Positions 11,045-21,893 of a stretch of DNA of 64,000 nt are shown piece after piece. Position 1 is the stretch's first letter. Every line of letters begins with the position of its first letter. The stretch comes from Earliella scabrosa (Eukaryota > Basidiomycota > Agaricomycetes > Polyporales > Polyporaceae), in assembly GCA_022605405.1 (NCBI GenBank), contig JABYQQ010000030.1, forward strand, positions 1 through 64,000, in the 5' to 3' direction. Made by a program: the position numbers and the translations under genes. The notes under the pieces are model-generated. The model ran no database searches. It had not been told where the DNA came from and was given only the letters and a program-made list of their open reading frames with translations.

Positions 11045-12209
11045 ATGCCTCGTCTTCAGTCCACTCGGAGGACATCGCTCTTGGCTACTGGTCTCCGGAA
11101 GGTATTCCTGGAAGGTAAGGAGACTTCGTAAGTGTCGCGCAAGGCGCTGATAATGGTCATCTTCTAGCATTTACGCGTCAGACGGCCTTAAATGACGTGT
11201 GTGATGCCGAGTTGGGTGACCTCGCCCGTCGAGTTCAAACCGACATCCAGCAAGTAACTGGACATTACTACCCGCTTCATCAGGTGGTCCTCTCAATGCA
11301 TGACTTGAAACGTCAGCCGTCAGGTGAGTCCACACTGTCGCGATCGGGTCCTTGTCCGGGTCTGACGAAGGCGTAGAACTGCCATCCCAAAGCACCCCGA
11401 ACACCCTCCGCGTTGCCATCACTGAACCTACCCCCAATACTTCGATGTCCCGTCGTCGCATTGAACGGAACATTCCCGCCCTCCAGTGCCAATTGAGAAT
11501 TCCGCCACCTGTGTTCTCGCTGCAAGCGCGATACCCGGCGTCCGCAACCCCTTCTAGCCTCACGCCGACTAACGATCCTTTCTCGTTCGGCTTCTTACGC
11601 CGCAACTCACTGCCCTCCGGGTCTCGAGCCTGCTCGCCTATCACCCCCATAGACCAAATCTTGCACACTCCTCCGTCTCCTCCCAAGCTGCCACGCCTTG
11701 CCCCACCTCCGACCCGCACCTGGGCTCGCCTCAACGTGGAAGCTCGGATGGGAGAAACGTCCCCTCTGGACTCCCCCGGGCTTCCTCTGACGCCATACAT
11801 GCTCAACCCCATGGGAAAGCCTCTGTTGAGGCCTCTGCAAATCCCTGGAACCCTCGTGGCTGGAGGTCCGGAGTTGCGCGACCGCCATCTGACGCCTTCT
11901 CCTCTCAGCCCCCAACCGCTATCGCCCTTGGAGCTCACTCCCACCGTCGCAGTTTGCACTCGCCCTTCGGCCTCTCGCACCACTTCGAGTTCGAACCTTG
12001 CCCGGACTGCGCTCCTGCGAACGTCGCGTCCGGGCCTCGCTCGCAGCTTCTCGTTGAACGGACACTCACCGGACAACGCAGGTGACGGTTCTCTGCTCTC
12101 CCCCTTCGCTGCTCCAGCGTCCAGCTCTCCCATTGCCAGCCTTCCCCTCGCATCGCCGTTCGTCGTGCGCCCCGAGGCGATGGACGGAGGGTACTTCGCT
12201 CGCGTCTAG
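11045..12209 (+). CDS. Pro/Ser-rich protein of unknown function (352 aa)
   Basis: Three exons fit with frame-keeping introns: 11045-11114, 11168-11323 and 11377-12209. The product starts MPRLQSTRRTSLLATG. A helical segment follows (LGDLARRVQTDIQQV, then HYYPLHQVVLSMHDLKRQ), and then about 280 residues rich in Pro, Ser, Thr and Leu. The last part has repeated SP and TP dipeptides, candidate proline-directed kinase sites, for example LTPSPLSPQPLSPLELTP. It ends GGYFARV. I see no catalytic motif and do not recognise the family. A regulatory or scaffold protein with a mostly disordered body is the plainest reading. A further upstream exon cannot be excluded. Confidence 0.6.
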
Positions 12210-13380
12210 CCCAGTGAATGCTTTGTATATCATCGCTCTACTCTCTCTGCACCTCCAGCTGTATCACGTATCCTCCGCTGCTATCGTTCGCCGTTCGCTG
12301 TCTCAAAGATTGTGTCGCCTCAGTGTTAATCTTGTCTCCATAGCGCATTCCCCTGTTTCATTCCGCTGTACTCCAACCGAACTGTTGTCTCGTTCCTGTC
12401 GCTATCGTTGTTCTCGCATGTTCGTTGATCGACCCTGGACCCATGTCGCTTGACAACACTCGGATATAATATGCCTCCGTCTCTTCGTAACATATGATCC
12501 TCCATGTTTAATCTAATATACTCGAGTTTTCGCTTCTGACGCCAAAGTGATATCGGAGACGGCGCGTCGTCTAGATCGGCCCTTTATTGGCCACTTACTC
12601 TTCGACTTACTCTCGCTCACTGACTCTTCTTATGATCGTCTACTTACTCTACTTCAATCTCGTTTATGTACTATCCGGCATTACCCGTAAGATCTTACTC
12701 TGTTCCAGTTGAGCCTGCCCCCTCTTTCCTCAGTCCTTCTGTTGCCATCCGAGGTATGTTATCGTAGTGCCCTCAGTGTACACGCTCGTTACTGACATAT
12801 GGACCTAGGTGCGACTTACAACTTGCGTCTCATCGGGTTGGGGTTGTGTGGTACAGTCGTCCTGCATCGCCATCTCATCATATTTGACTACAATCGCGCT
12901 GTTATATCCTGTACGGAGCACAGAAGAGCAAAGACCCAAGCCACGGTAAGCGCAGAAGTTCTGACTCGCCAATCCCGCCAGGAGCCAGAGCAACATCCTG
13001 CCATCAGTACTGAAGCGTACTTACCTTCATGACGCTCCCGCTCAAATTTATCATCGCGATTGCTCTCTCACCTCGTCTCGTTGTATTGCTGGCAGGGTGA
13101 GCCGCGTGCTCAAGGGGACTTTTTGGCACAACTCGTGCTTGCCTGCTTTTTTCGTGAGTATTCCACCCACGCTCCGGTGTCCAGGCCTCACCTCATAGTG
13201 CCCGAAATAGAACGATAAGCGTGCCCAAGTACTGCTATCCGACGAAGCCACACAGCGAACATACGGACCGTCGTTGCAACCGTCAGTGATATCAGAACGA
13301 TCCTAGAGCGCGCGACGAAACAGCGCAAGACGACTTCCGATATGGACACAGGACAGAACCGGGGTGGCGCCACCCTGAAG
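12210..13380. other. Intergenic, no gene recognised
   Basis: The first 500 bp are pyrimidine-rich and may be the 3' UTR of the upstream gene. Short frames at 12799-13032 and 13051-13251 have no supporting evidence. Confidence 0.45.
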
Positions 13381-13388
13381 TATATAAA
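13381..13388 (+). promoter_or_regulatory. TATA box of S10 carboxypeptidase copy 1
   Basis: TATATAAA lies 105 bp before the start codon at 13486. The two other S10 copies carry TATAAA 87 bp before their starts. Confidence 0.7.
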
Positions 13389-13485
13389 GGCAGGCCAGTC
13401 GCCTCTGACGGGTGCACCTGCCCGCCCAGGTTGCTTCCCACCTTGACCGCCTTCTCTGCAACCGACCTACCAGCCGTCACACGAC

Positions 13486-15932
13486 ATGATAGGCGCGGTC
13501 GCCCGCGTTCTCGTCATCCTGCTCGCTGCCGCCTTAACGGGCGCGAGCATGATCACCAAAGCGGAATGGCGTGCGAAACAGGCTGAAGCCGCGGCGCGCA
13601 TACGTGCGACTCTTCCCCATCGCCCGCCAAACTCTGGGACGGGCGTGAAGAACATCACGTTCAAGAACCCCCGCGCGTCTGGTAAGTCGCGGCTCACCTG
13701 TGCCAGGTCTGTCCGCCATCCTGACAGCTCCTGCGTACTACGCGGTTTGCAGAGTTTTTCGTAGACGGGACCACTATCCCTGACGTCAACTTCGACGTTG
13801 GCCCCAGCTGGTCCGGACTTCTCCCTATCAGCGGAGACCCGAACGAAAGCCGCAAGGTGCGTTGTCGTGATTCTCAGTGCCTCCGCGTTCTCCACCCACA
13901 TGGATCGTGCCGAACGCATGAGCGTCCCACGCGCGGGAGCGGTTGTCTCTTCTCTCGTACATGGAACCATGCTGACATGCAGGCTCGCTGCAGCTCTTCT
14001 TCTGGTTCTTCCCGCCCGGCCCGCAAGGCAGTCTGGATGACCTCATCTTCTGGTGCGTCCTCTTCCCTCACTCGCATGGTCCGACCGAAGTCCTCTGCCC
14101 TGCACGCCGGTCTGCGGGGATAAGGCAGAGAATGCGATCAGCTGACGGTGTGTGTGAACTTCCGTGGACAGGACGAACGGCGGCCCTGGATGCTCCTCGC
14201 TGGAAGGCTTGCTGCAAGAAAACGGGGTGAGTACTATGTTCATTGAGAGCGTGTCGCGCGCTAGTACTGATCAATCTTCTCGGCCTGCAGCCCTTCTCGT
14301 GGTCGTGGGGCCAGGCGCATCCGACGCAAAACGAGTTCAGCTGGACGAACTTGTCTAGCATACTCTACCTCGAGCAACCTGTCGGTACCGGCTTCTCTCA
14401 GGGCAGACCAAATATCACTGTAGGTTACGGTGTACTGTCACGCATTGCATTGAGGTACTGACGACAACTTCAGGACGAAAATGACGTCGCGGCGCAAGTT
14501 GTCGGGTTCATGCAGCAGTTCCTTGAAGTGTTCTCTGAGCTGAAGGGGAAGAACTTCTACCTCTCCGGTGAGAGTGTACGTACTCTGTTCTGTCTTGCTG
14601 TTTGTACGATGCTCACTGCCTGCCTGGGTAGTATGCGGGCATGTACGTTCCGTGTGAGTGCGGACCCCGTTTGAGCAGTACTACGGACATTGCATTGAGC
14701 GTGTATCAGACCTCGCAAACTTCATCTACGAGCACCCCGGCGATCTCGACCTCAAACTCAAGGGTTTCTTCATCGCGGACCGTAGGTGTCCCTATTTTGC
14801 TGCTGTGGTTCCGGCTAACATGCGTTCCCTTTCCCTTAGCTTCGATTGGCTGGAGCGTAGTTCAAGAGCAAATCCCCGCCGTGGACTTCGTGCACAAGTA
14901 CGAGAACGTCTTCGCTCTGAAGTGAGTACCGGGTGCCTATGTTTTATCCTGCTGGATCTTACCCCGCGCAGCCAGACATTCATGGCCGAGATCGACGCAA
15001 TCGCCGAGCGGTGCGGGTACGCAGGCTATATCGAGGAGTTCGTCACTTTCCCGCCCAAGGGTCAGCTCCCTTTCCCGAGTGGGAGCTCTCGGGCTGCGCC
15101 TGGCTGCAACGTCAGGGACCTGATCTTCGACGCCGCGCTCGCGATCAACCCCGCGTTCAACATCTACCGCATCTTCGATACTGTGAGGATTTCTATCTGA
15201 TGCCATCGCCTTTCCTCCGCCGCTGACACCCTTCCTCGTCTTTCTTATTAGTTCCCGATCCTATGGGACGTCCTCGGCTTCCCGGGTTCGTTCGAGCAAG
15301 CGCAGTCCCCAATCTACTTTGACCGTCCTGAGGTCAAGGCGGCGATCCACGCGCCGATGAACGTCACCTGGTCCGAGTGCTCGAACATCAGGGTGTTCCC
15401 GCGCGGCGACGCGTCGCTCCCGCCCGCGGTGACGGTCCTCCCGAACGCGATCGAGAAGAGCGAGCGGTCGGTGATTGTGCACGGCCTGGCGGACTTTATC
15501 CTGATCGCCGAGGGCACGCGGATCACGATACAGAACATGACTTGTGAGTGGCTACGAGAAGAGGGCGCGCACGGCGCGAAGTGCTGATATGGCCGCTCGC
15601 AGGGAACGGCATGCAGGGCTTCCAGACGCCGATAGAGACGGACAGCTTCGTCGTCGACGGGATGGGAGCGCTGGGGACGACGCACACGGAGCGCGGCTTG
15701 ACGTACTACGAGGTCGCGCTGAGCGGACACATGTACGTGTTGCCCATATTCGCGATGATCGTCAGGCACTGATTGAACGGCGGTTGTGCACACGCAGGGT
15801 GCCGCAGTTCTCTCCTAGGGTGAGTTCACTGTTGACAAGAACGTACATTGAGTATGTGCTGACTAGCTGGTGATGTCCTAGGCTGCATTCCAGATCATGC
15901 AGTTCCTCATGGGCTTCCGGGATACCCCGTAG
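13486..15932 (+). CDS. Secreted serine carboxypeptidase, family S10 (copy 1)
   Basis: About fourteen short exons from ATG 13486 to TAG 15930-15932. The protein has a signal peptide (MIGAVARVLVILLAAALTGA), the substrate-binding motif TNGGPGCSSLEG, the nucleophile motif GESYAGMY split by an intron between Ser and Tyr, the aspartate region VHGLADFILIAEG, and the histidine motif SGHMVPQFSP, with an intron inside the Met codon. All three catalytic residues are present. S10 enzymes remove C-terminal residues from peptides at acidic pH, and the signal peptide points to secretion. It is the first of three tandem copies in the same orientation and most like copy 3. The intron positions are shared by all three copies, which supports recent duplication. 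Confidence 0.88.
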
Positions 15933-16615
15933 ATTATGGAACAATTACAACAGACTGCAGGCGGGCGACGTTGTGTACACTCTACGACGTTCAATGTGAC
16001 AGTTCACTTCTTCCCCCTCTCAGGCTGTACCACTTACGCTACTGTATCAACAATGTGAACTCATCTGCACAAGTAGGATTCGATACCAGGGGTAGCCCGC
16101 GATACTCATGGTCACGCGTTTAACACGCGTTGTAAGTGTCAGCGCAGTAGCCCACGCCAACCTTCTCTGTTGGATTTTGGTCTTGTGCGAGCGAGCGCTT
16201 GCTCACCGGCATCTTCCGAGCCTTGTTATATCGCGGCGTAGTACCTTTTTGGACCTCATCCGTTTGCCTCTGTACCACCACGATACCGTACAGGACAACC
16301 GGAATTCTACTCTTTGCTTGCTCTGACGACGCGCTTTCGATTGCTCCAACATTCTCGCCACCACCCAGATAAGTACTCTTCGGACGACTCGTTCAGCTGC
16401 CCAGCGCTGTGGCCTTACGGTGTCCGGCAAATCCCGGGTCGAGCCACGTGGTTTTACATCAGGGCCGGTGCACCGCGCACGCCGAACTCTGGCCGAACTC
16501 TTCGTCGACCATGCCAACATGTCCTCATCAGCTTGAAGTGCAGGCTCGTGCTACTGACGTTGGACTCACAGTCACTGCGTGAAGCCTGTACCCAGGTCAG
16601 GCCGTCCGAGGTAAT
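15933..16615. other. Intergenic, no gene recognised
   Basis: Downstream of S10 copy 1. Open frames at 16108-16326 and 16314-16682 lack domains and splice structure. Confidence 0.45.
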
Positions 16616-16639
16616 ACTAGGCCACAGAAGTGGCCTAGT
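16616..16639. repeat. Perfect 10-bp inverted repeat (hairpin)
   Basis: ACTAGGCCAC, a loop AGAA, and GTGGCCTAGT form a perfect ten-base stem. It sits in the long spacer between S10 copies 1 and 2, in a stretch rich in CTAG-containing words, and may be part of a degenerate small transposable element. Confidence 0.55.
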
Positions 16640-16967
16640 TACTGGCGTAGTCGAACTAGCACAAGGTAGCCCCGGCGGATAAGTAGAGGGTGTAGTTGAA
16701 CTAGTTGTGGGGTACAACTAGGTAGGATCGTGCGGCCCCGGACCGAGCAAGTACGACAAGCGCTAGCACAACCTAGTATGGGTCATGCCATGATGGCACG
16801 ACGCGGCCGTTGCTATGTTTGCTAGCGACAGTCACCACTACCTCCACTCGCTACTCTCTTCCTCATCACTCTACCTCATACTAGGGTATCGATTGCTCTA
16901 GTACTAGCTCGGCACGCTCCACCTCTGTATCTCTTGAGCATAAAATACACGGCTCTCAGGCTGCGCC

Positions 16968-17203
16968 ATGACCACCGGTATCCAGAGACCCTCCACCATG
17001 GCGAAGTCTTCACTCCGCACTTGCACCGCGCCCAGCTGCAGGTACGTCCCTATCACCTGTAGTGCTACTGCTCTTGCTTTGCGACGTCCTCTACCGCCCC
17101 GATACTATCAACCCAGAAGAGTTCATTCGTGCCCTCTTCTCCCATGTGGACATAGTGCCAGTGCGGGTCTTGCAAGAGTGTGCACACGTCGACGCCGGAC
17201 GTG
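16968..17203 (+). CDS. Possible small Cys/Arg-rich protein (low confidence)
   Basis: ATG at 16968 follows a CATAAAATAC stretch at about 16939. An exon to 17041 ends in RTCTAPSC and is followed by a good donor (GTACGT). Splicing to the AG before 17103 would give a product of about 53 residues with five cysteines (HSCPLLPCGH, RVCTRRRRT). The unspliced frame is also open and ends at about the same stop. Another frame just downstream (about 17160-17410) has CQCGSC, then CRRCGCRH and WHLPWC, which looks like a broken zinc-binding segment. This may be a real small gene or a remnant. Confidence 0.22.
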
Positions 17204-18676
17204 ACTACATGGGGTTATGGAGTGGTATCACAAGGGCAGTACAACATGAAGGTATGTCGTCGTTGTGGTTGTCGTCATCTAGGCAAGCGTTCAGAATGGC
17301 ACCTCCCCTGGTGCCCGTCATACCACTTCCTTCGCTCATCCCCGTCTGGCGGTCTCCGTTATCACCATTCACCTGTGACCTGGCATATGTTTACGAGACT
17401 GTATGCTTTGTAGAGGCTCCCAATCACTTGGTAATTCACTCACTGTCTACGTCTCATTAGTCTGTAGACCCATTTGTACCGCGCCGTATACTACTGTACC
17501 TAGTAGAACCTCAATGAATCATTTTGGCGTTACTTCCTCTTGGCACTTGATGGAGCCCAGTATTTGTCTCGATCTCAATGCAAGATCTTCCAGTGCAAGC
17601 GGCGAGGTTCTTCCGTTGACCTAGTACCACTCCGTTGCAGTCACACTCGGTCATCACGGACATGCCGGCACTAGGTCGGCGGACATCTCTAGAGTACCCC
17701 ATCACGATCTTGGTCAGTGCAGCCTCACACTAGGGTTGTACGAGGTAACCCCTTTTGGGGCATACTAGGTTCTGTAGGCATGGCTCATACGAGATACCCT
17801 ATACAGTCCTAGTATGACGTCTCCTATGACCGGACTTCACGCAGTGAGTCATGGTACAGACTGCAGCTGGACAGGTTCCTGTGGGTACAACGGCCCGTAG
17901 GCATGCATGTGTGCACACGGGCCATTGTACCAATTGGAACATGTCTACTAAGTATTATGCGTACTATGCCACCCCTCACATCGATCGCAGTCGCTGAACG
18001 CGACGAACGAGCAACGCAGAGCGACGTCAATGGATACAGAGCTGGTGAGTGCTACCTGGGTACCATTACTCTTTACTTCATCCTCGTCTTCATCCTCCCC
18101 GGAAGATGCGTTCGTGGACTCATTGTGACTCTCACAGTTGAATCATCCTCCGATGTCAATGTGCGTGCACTTGTTAACGCTGGCATGGATCTGGCTGACC
18201 ACACCCTTTACCCCCTTTGCTGCTTCGATGTTCGCGCAAACGCCGGTAGGATCGTCACGCTACGCATCTTCGATGGCACTCGACATGGTCATGTCAAGAG
18301 CAGTCGCTGTCGATGCATCGGACGCGTGTATGTATCAAGATCAAGGGTCTGAATCTCTAATACAGTCGGGTCACACTCGTTCCTCATCAACACTCGAATC
18401 TACGCATTTTGGATCAAAATCCGAGCTGGTTGTACCGGGCCTCAAGCGAGCACGGCTACCTGTGAATGTTCCGCAAGCATGTTCGGTCGTCTATGGTGAC
18501 TTCCATGAACCTATTAGCCGCCTTGCTGAAGACAGGCACTCGCAAACGTCGCCAAGCTTGCTTCGAAGAATGGAACATCCGGGGCTCTTGGCCGACGAGG
18601 TCAAAGCTTTTCACGGTCGATGACTCTTATAACGATCTCATGACGATTACGACCGTTACAACGCGGAGGACTTGAG
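17204..18676. other. Spacer between S10 copies 1 and 2, with possible gene remnants
   Basis: The spacer is far longer than the one between copies 2 and 3. Two overlapping frames, 17903-18352 and 18138-18623, stay open for about 150-160 codons. Neither has a recognisable domain, although the second one (ending in DEVKAFHGR) has gene-like codon use. I could not build a convincing spliced gene. Confidence 0.35.
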
Positions 18677-18682
18677 TATAAA
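18677..18682 (+). promoter_or_regulatory. TATA box of S10 copy 2
   Basis: TATAAA lies 87 bp before the former start codon at 18764, the same spacing as in copy 3. The promoter still looks intact although the gene is broken. Confidence 0.6.
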
Positions 18683-18763
18683 GGGAACAGTGGTTTCAAG
18701 CTGTTTGCAACCCTCCAGTGCCCCACCACATCGTCTCACCAACCATCCACACATACAACACGG

Positions 18764-21014
18764 CATGCTAGGCACGCTCATACGTGCTCTCGACGCTCTG
18801 TTTGCCATCGCAAGCGTGCGTGCGGGACTAGGCCCCGGCTCCCATCTACGCGTCCACAACGAGGGCACCGCCCAGTTCCGCCCAGCAGCCTATGAAGACC
18901 CCGGGCCCTCCTCCTGTACGTCCGCGCCTCTCGCCGCTCCTCAACCTGCTGCTGACACTACGATCTGTCCGGCGCGCTCCGCAGCGTACTGGATCGATGG
19001 CAAGATCGTTCCCAATGTCACATGGGACATTGGCAACAGCTATGCTGGGCTCATGCCTGTCAACGACGATGCGGACAATTAGCGCGAGGCACGTCGCACT
19101 GTCCCTATCATGTGGTATGTATTACTCACCGCATCCTGTCTCTTCTAGCTATTCTTCTGGTACTTCCCGCCCGGTCCTGAAGGCAGCGATGATGACCTTA
19201 TCTTCTGGTATATCTCCGTCTTCGCTGCCATCCTCATTAATCTGACATGGCGGCTTCAAGGACCAATGGTGGCCCGGGCTGCTCCTCACTCGAGGGCGTC
19301 CTTGCGGAAAACGGCGTAAGTTGCGCTATCGCCAGTTGCATTGGATCAGTGCTGACACAGTTGCGGTTCTTCCACTAGCCCTTCATTTGGCCGTCAGGCA
19401 CGGCGCAGCCAATCAAGAACGAATTCAGCTGGACGAATCTGTCCCACATCGTCTACCTCGAGCGTTGGTGTTGGGTTCTCTGTCGGAGACGCAAACGCGG
19501 CTGTACGTCCTCTGCTCCTGTCTTCGCGATGACACTGAAACTCACGGGGTGCAGGACGAGAACGATGTCGCGAGGGACATAATGGGCTTTTTGCAGCACT
19601 TCCTCGAGGAATTCCCGTTTCTCAAGGGGAAGAAGCTATACCTGACCGGGGAGAGCGTGAGTCTGACTTCCGCCCCTGCGAAGTACCCTGTGGATGCTCA
19701 AGGGCTTGATCTCAGTATGCAGGGTTCTATGTGCCATGTGGGTAATTGTGATATGTTGGGTATTGGCGCGTTTTGAACTCATCTCTGTGCAGACCTCGCG
19801 AACTACATCTACGACCGTCCCGGTGCTCTCGATCTCGATCTCACCGGTATCTGGATAGCAGACCGTGAGTCTGCTTGGTCGACCTGCTTCCTATTTTTGA
19901 CTCACTCTTTATGTCGCAGCGCTCGTCGGCTGGTGGTCCGTCCAGCAGCAAATTCCCGCGGTAGACTTCGTGCACAAGTATGACCCCGTCTTCGCCCTCA
20001 AGTAAGCCGGTGATCATCGTTGCGGTACTGCATCGACTTCGCTAATCGATCGGAAGCCGTACATTCATGGCAGAGCTCGATGCCGTTGCCGAGCGCTGCG
20101 GATATGCAGGGTACGTGGAGAAGTACCTCACCTACCCCCCGCAGGGTCTATTGCCTCTCCCTGGCGATCCCGAGCCTGGTGATAACGATTCGTGCAACGT
20201 ATGGGAGATGATCCACCAAGCGTCGCGCATAGTAAACCCTGGCTTCAACTACTATCGTATCTTCGATGGTGTGCGCATCCCTCGTGAAACCTTCCAGCGT
20301 ACTTCGGCGTACTGACACGTACGACAGTGGCCAATTCGCTGGGATGTGCTCGGGTTCCCCACAGGGGACACTTTCACATCCCAATCCGAAATCTACTTCA
20401 ACCGCACGGACGTCAAGAAAGTCCTGAGGATGGACCCTGATGTCTCCTGGTCGCTCTGTACCGCCAACGAGACGGACGTGTTCCCGCATGGGGATGCGTC
20501 TCTCCCGCCTGCTTTCACCGTGCTCCCGAGCGTGATCGAGAGGAGCGCGCGGTCGGTAATTGTGCACGGCCTTGCGGACTTTGTCCTCATCGCCGAGGGG
20601 ATGCGCATCGTGCTGCAGAACATGACGTGTGAGTACCGCTGTCGTTCCCGACCTTCTTCCCGGGTCTCACAGGTTGGCGCTACAGGGAACGGCCTGCAGG
20701 GCTTCCAGAACCCTATCTTGACCGACAGCTTCGTCGTGGACGGGATGGGCGCCCTCGGCCAGACGCAGACGGAACGCAAGCTGACTTATGTCGAGGTTGC
20801 GCTGAGCGGACACATGTGCGTGGCTTGAGGTTGCACTGGCCCTCGATGTCGAACACTGACCCGCCCCTTTGTTGTGCGCGCGCATTGTGCCGGAGTACTC
20901 TCCTCGGGTGAGTGCTGAGTAGAGTTGTGCTTGGCGGTGGCTGACTGTTCCGGTACATATCAGGCTGCCTTTCAGACGATGCAATACCTCATGGGGTTCA
21001 GAGAGATCCCCTGA
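18764..21014 (+). pseudogene. Broken S10 serine carboxypeptidase (copy 2)
   Basis: Exon by exon this matches copies 1 and 3, including the signal peptide, TNGGPGCSSLEG, GESYAGFY, the aspartate region and SGHM. It carries four lesions. A TAG stands at 19080-19082, near the end of exon 2. The donor of that exon is GCACGT at 19089, where the other copies have GTGCGT. Five bases are missing at about 19463, after CTCGAG, which shifts the frame just before the VGVGFSVG segment. The acceptor before the VPEYSPR exon at about 20883-20886 reads CATT instead of CAGG. Unless an unusual splice form rescues it, it cannot give a full enzyme. The final exon still ends in the family form MGFREIP. Confidence 0.82.
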
Positions 21015-21806
21015 AGCGAAAGAGAGGCTGAATACAGACGGGTCGTGCCAATGATCAGGCCTCAGGCTCGAAGGGAGTCATGCCTCGGTATTGTTTGGAA
21101 AGAACTGAGCTATGAGTACGCTGCTACCAAAGTAGGGCTCGAATGTGCGTCTCGTGAATCTGATGGGGCGCAAAAGAGTTACCAGTAACTGCTAGTACGT
21201 ACGTTGAGTATCTGGGAAGCTGTCATCCTTACCTCCGAGGGGGCCGCCTGACTACTAAACCTGGAGGATCGACCATTCATGGGTTTGACTAGGGGTCTTT
21301 ATCTCCGCCTCTGACGTTGTCCATGAGCACTAACCAGTGCCTGCATGGAACGACAGCTGAGTACTGAGTACCGAGTGTGCTGTCGGATATCCGGCCACGT
21401 GCGAGTACTTTAGGGCCGGCTCCTGCTGTCCTTCGGGCGCTCAGCAGACTGGCTCAAGAATCGAAAACCACGTCGTTATACAACGTACTACCTATCTATG
21501 CTCATCAACGCCAATCATGTAGGAGCAATAGTCGGATCAGAACCAGAATTACCGGATGTTCTGACAGCCGCCACGTCCACCTTTTACGCTACAGGTGCGT
21601 CTCCTCAGGCGATGAACTTTGACCCTCGCCAGAGCTTACTTCCATGAATCGCGTAGACGCTTTGCTCCATGCAAGCTCCTGCTAACCGCCCGAGTTCGCT
21701 TGATAGAACTGAAGAGGTGGATCGTATGACAGCTCAAGTCATCTGGGTGCATGCACACCGACCCTTGTGATCACAACGCGCCTCGCACAACAATGAGGCC
21801 GCAGCG
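21015..21806. other. Intergenic spacer between S10 copies 2 and 3
   Basis: About 0.8 kb with no recognisable gene. It holds the upstream region of copy 3. Confidence 0.5.
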
Positions 21807-21812
21807 TATAAA
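21807..21812 (+). promoter_or_regulatory. TATA box of S10 copy 3
   Basis: TATAAA lies 87 bp before the start codon at 21894, in a GTATAAAGGG context shared with copy 2. Confidence 0.7.
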
Positions 21813-21893
21813 GGGATCCCACCGGTGACCGGCTGCGAGTCATCCCGTTTCTTCATCTCTACAAACCGACCATCAAAATTAGTGCCACTCATA

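Noticed and set aside
11171..12133. 320-codon open frame on the minus strand
   Set aside because: Antisense to the third exon of the Pro/Ser-rich gene, which fits a three-exon model on the plus strand.
18138..18623. 161-codon frame in the S10 spacer as a real gene
   Set aside because: No in-frame upstream exon or start with a promoter could be joined, and no domain is visible. It is kept only as a possible remnant.
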